A program made the translations under genes and the position numbers. From Glebionis coronaria (lineage: Eukaryota; Streptophyta; Magnoliopsida; Asterales; Asteraceae), in contig JANFOE010000570.1 in assembly GCA_025667525.1 (NCBI GenBank), positions 186,001 through 250,000 on the forward strand: a stretch of 64,000 nt of DNA, given 5' to 3'. Below the pieces are notes generated by a model. That model was given only the letters and a program-made list of their open reading frames with translations, had not been told where the DNA came from and searched no databases. Shown here one piece after another: positions 55,513-64,000 of this stretch (the stretch's first letter is position 1; each line of letters opens with the position of its first letter).

Positions 55513-56263
55513 CTTTAAATATGTCGTGCGCCAAGTTTTAGTGGTGGATCTGATTTAGGGTTACTGTGTGTAAGATGTGAATTTGTGTGTGTGGCGGCTG
55601 CTGTATAGAACTGCGAATAATAAGGGTTGTTGGTGGCTTATATATATAGACATATTTTAGAATTTAGGGTTATATATTGGGCTTGGTCATTAGGTGGGCT
55701 GTAGTATTTTCATATTAGGCCCCGTTTGATAGCCTTTGGACCATTAAGAGCAAAATTATAAATCGGTCAGTGGACATTGTGTTTGAATCAACTATAAAGC
55801 TTTAGGATGGCGTGGGGCTAAAAACATACAAAATTATTCAGTGTCTCATATTTTTCTATTTTATCTTTTTTTTTTAATCATCACTACTGTTTTTCTTTCA
55901 TTTAATAGTTTACTCCTAAAATCCTGTTAAAAAACAGTTTGTTTAAAGAAGATGAACCAATATTAATTGAAGGTTTATTTTTAAAAGTTTTAACTTTACA
56001 AAACCATTACTCTTATTATAGAACACTTATCGAGGTGTTAAATTTCAATTTACATCAAGTGCATATAAAGGATACAATGGTCATTTTAATCATTCAGATT
56101 GTTGATTCAAAAGAATTTTCAAACGCTCTTTTTTTTATTCAGCACCACACCATAAACTGCGGTTTCGGTTTTACGATTTTTTTTTGCGGTTGATGACGTA
56201 CAGTCCTTATTCGAGTTGTATAAACCGACCTATGGGTACTACCCGTATCCAATGGGTATGGAT
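55513..56263. other. Intergenic before the Tat element
   Basis: A frame of 84 codons at 55939-56193 is not recognised and lies in AT-rich DNA; I do not call it a gene. Confidence 0.4.
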
Positions 56264-56763
56264 TGTCGGGGCGCAGCATGGGCAAGGCCCAGGGGGCCCA
56301 ATAAACCATTGGCGCACGCCGGATGGTTACTTATCAAGTCCTCGTCGCAGCGCGACAGAATAAATACAAAATGATCAAGCTATACACTTACCTTGGTTAT
56401 GCGATATACACTTACCTTGGTTATGCGATAAAGATCAAGCTATTCTGGGTCATTATCTCTTCCTTAGGCCGCAAGAGTAGGAGAGCCCAGCCAGGACTCT
56501 CTCGGGTATAAAAGGAACCCCCGGGGTTCCACAAATATACGATACACACAATACTCTAAACCCTCACATATACTCAAACCGATAACTTACTCTCACGCTG
56601 GAGTCTAAATGGGGACAAGCGCCCACGATAAGCCTAACGGTGTTTGTTCTTAGTGTGCAGGGTCCTTAAACAAGATTCACTTGTGCAAGCGCCGGAACCC
56701 ACAAGACCCCGAATTAAAGCCTAATTCGGGTCCAACTAGGTCCATCAAAATTTTGTATCAACA
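56264..56763 (+). repeat. 5' LTR of the Tat-like element
   Basis: About 500 bp, tentatively from TGTCGGGGCG to TTGTATCAACA, placed by its position before the primer site. The left edge is a guess because the 3' LTR is absent. It includes a 24-base tandem repeat, TATACACTTACCTTGGTTAT and on (about 56383-56430). Confidence 0.55.
56507..56514 (+). promoter_or_regulatory. TATA box in the Tat-like LTR
   Basis: TATAAAAG within CTCGGGTATAAAAGGAACCC, in the expected position of an LTR promoter. Confidence 0.65.
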
Positions 56764-56766
56764 AGT

Positions 56767-56783
56767 TGGCGCCATCCGTGGGA
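56767..56783 (+). promoter_or_regulatory. Primer binding site of the Tat-like element
   Basis: TGGCGCCATCCGTGGGA starts three bases after the LTR end. It resembles the TGGCGCCGTCTGTGGGA site common in Tat/Ogre elements as I remember it. Confidence 0.65.
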
Positions 56784-57059
56784 CCCTACACCAAACTCTG
56801 AAAGATGAATAAAGGCGGCGCAAACCCATCTCATCTAAAGGGCGGACCTAAGAAGCTACAAGGCCCACCCTTGGGAATCGAATCACTCAACAACCCGGGA
56901 CGGGGTTGGTAGGAAAAGCATCACAAGCCTACTCCCTCGTTGTTTACCCCCACCCCGCAGGCAGCAGAAGATGCCTCGTCCTCACGCAAAACCCCCGCTA
57001 TACCGCTTAGCAGGCCTTAAACGCAAGGACTGAGCTAACACTACAAACCACAGTAGAAA

Positions 57060-58495
57060 CCTCCCCTAAACCTGATCAGGACATGAGCTAATACGTTGCA
57101 AAGAACTTCGCAGCTCTGGTGCCGCTCATGAAGGTACAAATAAAGTCAAACCCAGCAAGGGACTTGAGGATCAATCTGGATTTCGATAGAGAGCTTAAAG
57201 CTCTGGAAGGTCAAGTTCCAAGAAGGAAATCTTGAAAGAAGGAAGGAAAATAAGGAGGGAAGGAGAACTATACATATCAGCACCTCACACTGACACACCA
57301 TTCATTGAAAGTGCGTTGTCTCCACACGACTCTGATAGTTCAAGAGGGGAAGATGTTTTCCTCACACCAGTAAACAACATGCAACATACGAGCGTGTATG
57401 ATAGGTTAGGACCTAACCCGGGGGGAATCAACACGTCGGCAGAGCCATTCCCACGCCGAAAAAGTGCCCTTAAAAGGATAGGGTCATTAGAAAGAAGCCC
57501 TTCCCCAGAATTCTACATATAGGAACGAATCAGAATTGCCATCAAAACTCGGAGGGAAGCTCTCTCGAGTGAAAAATCATCAGACTCTGGTCTCCACGAT
57601 CGCCATCAGCGACGAATGAGGGTTGTTTCTTCATCCTCTAAGACCTCCAAATCCTCAGGGCGCGAAAGGAAACATCGCAAAACGACCAAACAGCCGAGAA
57701 TGTGCAACGAGGAAGAATGGTCTCTCCCATGGCGTCGTGACAGAGGAAGTGCGTTTTCAAAACGCATAACTATGTTTAAAGACAGCAAAAAGAGACGAAT
57801 GTCGTCCAACGTCAAAACCTATAATGGAACAAATACCTAGATGACCACCTGAAGGTGTTCGAATCCTAGGCAGGGATAAAACAATGGCCGGAAGCAGTTG
57901 GTGCCACATGTTTAATTCAACTCTAATTGGGAATGCCCAAAACTGGTTCGATCAACTCCTACGAAGAAGCATCAATGGTTTCGAAGAACTAAGGAAGGCG
58001 TTAAGAAAGAACTATGTCCAGTAAAAGAAATGCGACAAGAGCCCTGTTTCACTCGCGAGGGTCAATCAGAGGCACAATGAAAGTCTGGAAGACTTTATGG
58101 AGCGCTTCAAATCCGAGTGTAACCAGATTAAGGAGTGTCTAGATATCCTGAAAATCTCAGGGTTCCTTGCAGGCATCACCAATCCAGACTTAATAAGAAA
58201 ACTAAACGATAGGACCCCAGAAACCTTCGACGGAGTGATGAAGAGGGTCCAAGCGTTTATTCAAAAAGAAGCAGCAGCAGCGGACAGCCGACAGGCGGCC
58301 TCAAATTTCAAATTCCAAGATCGATCGAAAAAGCAGCCGTTCGGCCAGAACATTAGTCGTACCTTGGACTTCCGCAGTACAACGAAGCCTGCGCGCAATA
58401 ACAACAACAAATTCACCCCATTGAAAAAAACCCCTAGGGAGATATTCCTCTCGGAAGGCATGAATTTCCCAAAACCCAGCCCAATGAACGCTCTA
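57060..58495 (+). pseudogene. Tat-like gag, 5' part
   Basis: Pieces in several frames. 57232-57522 carries an acidic/Ser-rich stretch and SVYDRLGPNPGG. 58097-58495 carries the gag core (SLEDFMERFKSECNQIKECL, then FLAGITNPDLIRKL). Stops and shifts lie between them (TAG at 57838, TAA at 58022). The frame is cut at 58495 by the nested LTR element and resumes after 61532. Confidence 0.7.
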
Positions 58496-59020
58496 TGGAA
58501 TCCATTGGATCGTTAGACTCAATGGTTTACACCATTTATCTAGGTTGTCAATTGTATATGTGATTAACACAGCGGAATAATACAATTAACTAGGACAAGA
58601 TATTTAACAAAGATGAAAGATTCCCAAAGGGTTTGTATTATTGATTAACACAAACCACTCTAGGCATGTATACATTAAAGTCCATGCCTAGAGATGAAAG
58701 ACTATATAGTTTACATTTGTGAATGGAAGATACGAATAATAAACTTACGTCTGTTTCCTTTAATAACATAAGGAAACCAAGATTACATGGAAACTAAATA
58801 AAGTATTAATGAATAAATCAGAACAGAAATATTCCTTCTTATCACTACTTGACCAAATCTTTTCTTCTTATCACATATGGCAGGGGAAACTCCTAGCAGT
58901 GGGAATTATAGCAGGGGAAACTTCCTTGTATTTTGTCCACTAGCTTGAAGTTTCACATAATGTCCTATTTGGTCCTTCTTGTTTTCATGGTGATTTGACT
59001 CATCAACTTTTGACCCAACA
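58496..59020 (-). repeat. 3' LTR of the nested element (minus orientation)
   Basis: Begins TGGAATCCATTGGATCG and ends TTTTGACCCAACA on the plus strand. It matches 61007-61532 with several percent difference by eye, including small indels near 58690-58720. Confidence 0.85.
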
Positions 59021-60989
59021 ATCTTCCCCTAGTTGATGATGTCAAAACACTTCCCCTTAAGCATACAACACCAAAGATCAACATACTGAACATTCTCTAT
59101 AGACTCTTCCCCTTTTTGACATGATCAAATAGGGGTCTTGTATGTAAAAAACCTTGATTTTCAACTACTACTAACCAATATCATACATCAAACCCAAGTA
59201 TTCTACTTTTCAAAATACCTTTCATGAAGCACATAGGTAGACAGATCCTAATAGAAAATGATTTTGAACAGTAGATACTCACATTAGTTGTAGTAATACC
59301 AATGAGCAGTAGCATAAATCCTTACTTCAATGTCATATGTGAATGACTAACACTTCAACAATTTAGCTTCTCCTTAAATTGTGCTAGTCATTAAAGTAAT
59401 AATCATAAGTGACAAAAATTCAGTATCACCAATTTTATGTAGTAGTAGAAAAATCTGAATCCATGAGATATAATGTGCACTATCCATATGACGTCGAACG
59501 TATACCAACCATTGATGTATAAGGGGTCTACATGCCCTTGACAAATACCTCATCTTCTAGGAGACACGACCACGGTGATAACAAGTATGAGCTTAAAGCA
59601 CCATAAGAAAAAACTCATACACTTGCCAGTATTTATTGTCAATTCTTCGTCATATAATAAAGCACGAATAAAACACGTGCTCGAACCATTCTACTTCATC
59701 TTCAAATAGCTAATAGTCAATTTCCTTCATGATCATGTAAACAATCAATATGAAAACCTTTTATACCTTTATGACTAGTTTCTGTGAATAAACCAAACTC
59801 CAAATCATTGTTGTCCCAAAAATCAGATCTGACAGCAGGGGGAACTTTCTGGCAGCAGTGGGAATAATGAAGGCACGGGGAACGTAGCAGGGGGAACTTT
59901 TTCCAAAAATAGTGGAAACATTTTCAAAAGCAGGGGGAACTTTTAATGCCACTATTTTTGTTATTAACTGTGCCAAACCCACACAGTGGGAATGAATTTA
60001 TAACAGAGAATAACAAAAAACAGATGGAATAAATATTACCTGCTGTTTAAAAATGCTCACTATTTTGTACAAACACTTACACCACATCTGCTATACCTCA
60101 CGTGATACAATAGTCAATCCCAATCAAGTTGCAAAGTGTCAAAACATGAACCCCTGGCTATTTTATATTGAATTGCATACATTTGGACAAATGTCGTCAC
60201 TGAATACAACCAATTACTAACCCCTCTTTTTCCAATCATAATTCACGTGGGCTGAATTAAATAAACTTAATGAAAGTATTGCCCATTTTCTATTGCAGCC
60301 TTTGTATCTTCACGAGAACTCCAACCTCTCCATATAACAATATTAAACGAGACATGAAACATGAGCAATTTATTGTAATCTTGTACACACGTGATAGCAG
60401 TCCCACTTGAAGCAAACTTCATTGAAAACAATAATTTGTCATACCCACATGTCATTATCACAGTAGGTTTGATTGAACCTCTCCATTCTCTCGTCACAAA
60501 TTTTTGCTTGATCTCTGTCTGGGCCCACGAGTGATACGATATTTGTCTGCTTGCTTCTCTTTCCTTGGACCAGCAAACTGCTCACGTGTCATAGCTATAC
60601 AGACGAGACAACAAGCATTTATAGCAGCCACATCATTCACAATTATATCCACGTTACTAGATTGTGATTAATAAGTTATCCACTACACCATAATTAATTA
60701 TTGTACCTTCATTAAACTGCATGTCATATCACTTGTTGTTTTATTGAAATCCTAGTAACTGCCAATGCAATACTCGAACATTATTCACTTGTCTTTGTTG
60801 TTTGCACATCGTGGGACCAGTGAACAATTGATCGAATACATAGACTGTTTTAAAACCTAGCGCCAGTAATAAATACTTCCCCAACCACAAAAACTAATTA
60901 CCTAGGGTTTTTATCATAAACCCTAGATCTTCACATCAACAAACAGTTGCACGAAAAACATCTTGATCTCCTAGATATCAAGAGCCACC

Positions 60990-61006
60990 CACTCTGATAC
61001 CAATTG
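60990..61006 (-). promoter_or_regulatory. tRNA-Met primer site of the nested element
   Basis: CCCACTCTGATACCAATTG-type sequence; on the minus strand it reads TTGGTATCAGAGTGGG directly after the LTR. It fixes the element's orientation. Confidence 0.85.
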
Positions 61007-61532
61007 TGGAATCCATTGGATCGTTAGACTTAATAGTTTACACCATTTATCTAGGCTGTCAATTGTATATGTGATTAACACAGCGGAATAATACAATTAA
61101 CTAGAACAAGATGTTTAACAAAGATGAAAGATTCCCAAAGGGTTTGTATTATTGATTAACACAAACCACTCTAAGTATGTATACATTAAAGTCCATGCCT
61201 AGAGATCAAACTCTATAGGTTACATTCGTGAATGGAAGATATGAATAATAAACCTACGTCTGTTACCTTTTATAACATAAGGAAACATAGATTACATGGA
61301 AACTAAATAAAGTATTAATGAATAAATCAAAACAGGAATATTCATTCTTATCACTACTTGAACAAATCTTTTCTTCTTATCACATATGGCAGGGGAAACT
61401 CCTAGCAGTGGAAAGTATTATAGCTGGGGGAACTTCCTTGTATTTTGTCCACTAGCTTGAAGTTTCACATAATGTCCTATTTGGTCCTTCTTGTTTCCAT
61501 GGTGATTTGACTCATCAACTTTTGACCCAACA
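61007..61532 (-). repeat. 5' LTR of the nested element (minus orientation)
   Basis: Partner of 58496-59020. Its outer end abuts the continuing gag sequence of the Tat element. Confidence 0.85.
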
Positions 61533-62220
61533 CGGTCCAGCAGACAAGAGGGACAACAGCAAGCATTGTGAGTACCACAACGATAAGGGACACGCTACGG
61601 ATGAGTGTATCCAACTGAAAAGGCACATCGAGAGTCTTGTCAAGGATGGTAAACTGAACCACCTCATACGGTACTAAAGGGGGTTGATGCAAAGAAGAAT
61701 GAAACCAAAAAACAGAATGAAAAACCCATAACCATTTACATGGTGCAAAAAAGGAAGTCGCGCATGCAGAGAAAAACGATACAAGAGTTCTCGTACGACA
61801 AGGAGATATCGTTCCCCGTTCTTACTGATATAGATTACAGGATAGGCTCAATATCGATCAGTATAATGCTTGGAAGTCATGTCATATGTGACATATGTGT
61901 CGATGGAGGATCCGCAACGAACATACTGAATGAACATTGCTTCACACAATTGCCGATGGATATTAAGAGGGAACTGAAAGAGACCTCATCAGTGTTCACA
62001 GGATTCAATGGCGACAAGACTCGACCCTTGGGACACCTCTGTACGCAAGTAACAGTGGACCTATTGGACACTCGACAACCATGTGGATGGACTTTATGAT
62101 TGTGATAGTCGTCATACAGCGACATCATTGGACAACCATCACTTTTAACATTGCGCGTTGTACCATCCACAATTCATGGCATGCTTAAATTTCTAGTGAA
62201 AAAGGGAATAGTTACAATTC
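61533..62220 (+). pseudogene. Tat-like gag zinc knuckle and protease
   Basis: A frame after the nested element reads GPADKRDNSKHCEYHNDKGH and ATDEC, the Tat-type gag zinc-binding motif. Then 61740-62099 carries the retropepsin-like domain: ISFPVLTDIDY, the active-site region CVDGGSATNIL, and GFNGDKTRPLGH. The frame stops at TGA 62097 and continues, shifted, as VVPSTIHGMLKFLVKKGIVT. Asp in DGGS is present, but frameshifts make a working enzyme unlikely. Confidence 0.75.
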
Positions 62221-63055
62221 GCGACGTGGACACACTTGAAGAGATCAACAGCGCTTCTACCAATAGTAGAAAAAGAAAGGATGTCGGGGAAAGCGAACAT
62301 AGCACAGGTTCTAACCCACACTCAACACGAAGAAAGAGTATCTCTGAAAGTTACCAAGTAATACCACATAAGAATAACACATCCAAGGGCGTAGGATCAT
62401 CAACAGACCTCCCATGGGCCCTACTCTCGACAAGCTTCAGGCGGAGAGGAGGACCTGATGCAGGCTTCATCCTCATGGATCGGGGAGATATACATATCAC
62501 TCACGCATTACGTTTTGAGTTCAGCGCAAAGAGTATGGAGGCGGTCATGAGACGCTGATAGTCGGGCTGAGCTTGGCGTCGCGAATGAAAATAAAAAATC
62601 TGGTGGCCTACATATATAACCCCTTACTAGCAAATAGGGTATCAGCACTGTGTGAACCCCGAAGGAGCACGCTCATCCAATACACAAGGAAGATAAGGGC
62701 CAGGATCAGGCAATTCGCTGATTTTTCCATCCGAGAAATCTCAGAAGAACACGGCGTAATGTCAGCGGCCATGGATCGTCTCTCAATTATCAATGTTGAA
62801 GATCCCCCTAGGCATGTACTTGTTGATTTTAACCTAAACAAATTTGTACATGCGCAAGCAATACCCGCAGCGAACGGGGGAGGGTCACAAACATGGATGA
62901 CACCAATTATGAACTATTTAGTCCATCACGAAATACCGAACGACAGCAGAAGCGCCAAACGATTGCAGTACAGAGCAAGGCAGTTCACGTTTATGAACAG
63001 AGTTCTATACAAGAAATCCCCGCGTGGTCTAATACAAGGTTTTTGCCAAGTATGA
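62221..63055 (+). pseudogene. Tat-like RNase H and linker fragment
   Basis: After an Asn/Ser/Arg-rich stretch the frame 62151-62558 reads RRGGPDAGFILMDRGDIHIT and ALRFEFSAK, an RNase H start. The TDGA-type catalytic motif expected just before it is replaced by LLSTSF. A second frame (62573-63055) continues with MKIKNLVAYI and the pre-integrase linker WMTPIMNYLVHHEIPNDSRS, then FTFMNRVLYKKS. Integrase itself is absent. Confidence 0.7.
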
Positions 63056-64000
63056 AAAAGTTATCGTCTCGTCTCTATTCGAATTGATTACTGGTTAATT
63101 GTGCGACTCAGTCGTCTTTGGTGGATAAAATAATATGGGTGTCGTTGTAGTAAAGTAAAGGTGCAAACTTTAAAGTAAATAGTAAAGTAAATAAAGCTAA
63201 AAATGATTAAAAAAGTGAATGGTGAAAAATTAAGACTTTAAAAGTAAATTAATTAAATGACGAGAAATTAAAACTTGACAAGACGTGAATTTGAAAACTT
63301 ATTAAAAGTGCAAACTTGAAATTTAAAATAAAGTAGAACAATTAAAATACACATAAGAAAATGGCGGGAAAAATAAAGGTTTAAAAATAATACTAAAAAC
63401 AGGAAACAAAACTTAAGTCGGAATATAACAAAACTAGACCTAAGTCGGAATCAGAAAACCACACTTAATCCGGAATCCAGGTCTTTGACCTAATACGGAA
63501 AGTGTGTATGATGTACTAAAATAAAATACATATATATAAGTATATATCGATAAGTAAGTGATTCGACAAATAATTCCTTTAGGAAAAAGAATTAAAAGTC
63601 AAAGCTCACAAAATAATATATAATGTATATATATATCGGGCAAGTGATCACCCGAGTCGTTTCCCAAAGAAGTGTGAAATTGACGGTTACGTTATTGGTT
63701 TGAATTTTGGATGCTTGCATACACAAAGATTTGATTTGGTTTTCTAAACTACGCGGGAAAAAGCATACAAAGAACGGGAAATTTAACTAAGGCATATTAA
63801 ATTAAACTTAAAACTAAGGGAAAGAAAAAAAAGCAACGGAGAGCTTATAAAACTACGGGGGAACATAAATAAGGCAAGGGAAAGTAAAAACGTCAAGCTA
63901 AATTAAGGCAAATAATAAATGTAACCCATTAATCTCCTAACCAAAAGTGATGAACCGATACACCGAAATCTAAACGACATTTGAGTTTAAAAACGATTTT
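63056..64000. other. AT-rich unassigned end of window
   Basis: No gene seen. 63150-63460 is A-rich with AAAGTAAAT and AAACTTGAAA words. 63640-63780 (CACCCGAGTCGTTTCCCAAAG and on) has the look of retrotransposon LTR or leader sequence, but no boundary is visible. Confidence 0.4.

Larger units (their letters stand above)
58496..61532 (-). mobile_element. Non-autonomous copia-like LTR element nested in the Tat gag
   Basis: 3037 bp with direct LTRs 58496-59020 and 61007-61532 (about 525 bp, TG...CA on both strands). On the minus strand, ATTGGTATCAGAGTGGG (complement of 60990-61006), the typical initiator tRNA-Met primer site of copia elements, follows the LTR at 61007. AGGGGAAGAT, a polypurine tract, precedes the other LTR. 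The orientation is therefore minus. The 2-kb interior has no protein frame; it repeats AGCAGGGGGAACTT-like words on the plus strand near 59835-59945. It is a TRIM/LARD-like derivative. The 5-bp flanks differ (CTCTA left, CGGTC right), so no target duplication is visible. Confidence 0.82.
56264..63055 (+). mobile_element. Decayed Tat-lineage Ty3/Gypsy element, RT deleted
   Basis: 5' LTR, primer site, gag pieces, protease, then RNase H and the RNase H-integrase linker, all in plus orientation with many stops and frameshifts. Between protease (about 61.9-62.2 kb) and RNase H (about 62.4 kb) the whole reverse transcriptase is missing. Coding similarity ends at about 63055, before the integrase core. 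No 3' LTR is in the window. A minus-strand LTR element (58496-61532) splits gag. The Tat assignment rests on the style of gag (SVYDRLG, CEYHNDKGHATDEC), the protease (VDGGSATNIL) and the linker (WMTPIMNYL). Confidence 0.8.

Noticed and set aside
55939..56193. 84-codon ORF before the Tat element
   Set aside because: Phe/Ile/Leu-rich translation of AT-rich DNA, without homologous motif or gene context.

Overview
This is nuclear DNA from a flowering plant, most likely an asterid-type eudicot such as a daisy-family species. The lineage guess is weak and rests on repeat style only. Support comes from spliced GT-AG genes for plant proteins (an AT-hook/PPC protein, the AP-2 mu adaptin, a PPR protein) and plant-type transposons (Athila and Tat Ty3/Gypsy elements, a copia-like element, a Helitron end, hAT and MULE MITEs, SINEs). 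There is no operon, CRISPR array or bacterial gene.

Layout. 1-644: flank with a possible old LTR tail. 645-17411: a complete, young Athila-lineage retrotransposon with 4.2-kb LTRs and a 5-bp target duplication. Its gag-protease and RT-RNase H-integrase frames are separated by a frameshift, and the integrase has lost its catalytic glutamate. 17417-19150: an array of paired palindromes (hairpins) and a fold-back MITE. 19162-about 25030: a repeat-rich Helitron-like block on the minus strand, with modular repeats, a 385-bp tandem duplication and a possible captured exon. 26325-28426: a MULE MITE followed by a 549-residue protein with four LOTUS/OST-HTH-like repeats. 28636-29579: a hAT MITE. 30414-34635 (minus): a five-exon AHL gene with a long Gln/His tail. 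34904-37235: nested and tandem MITEs. 39476-43795 (minus): a complete 12-exon AP-2 mu gene encoding 438 residues. 45146-46654: a PPR gene with three single-base frameshifts. 46958-55520: MITE, SINE, SnRK1-like kinase fragments and a duplicated small gene family that may be NYN-like. 56264-63055: a decayed Tat-lineage element that lacks reverse transcriptase and is split by a minus-strand, non-autonomous copia-like element. The last kilobase is AT-rich and unassigned.

The host genes are ordinary single-copy plant functions: chromatin binding, clathrin-mediated endocytosis and organelle RNA processing. They sit about 1-10 kb apart, separated by short MITEs and SINEs, while the large retroelements lie at the two ends. 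Nothing indicates that the genes act together. The best candidates for something new are the hairpin array at 17.9-18.4 kb, the LOTUS-repeat protein with its internal duplication, and the repeated small-exon family at 51.8-55.5 kb. Exon boundaries were placed by eye from splice sites and codon phase; no alignment was run.
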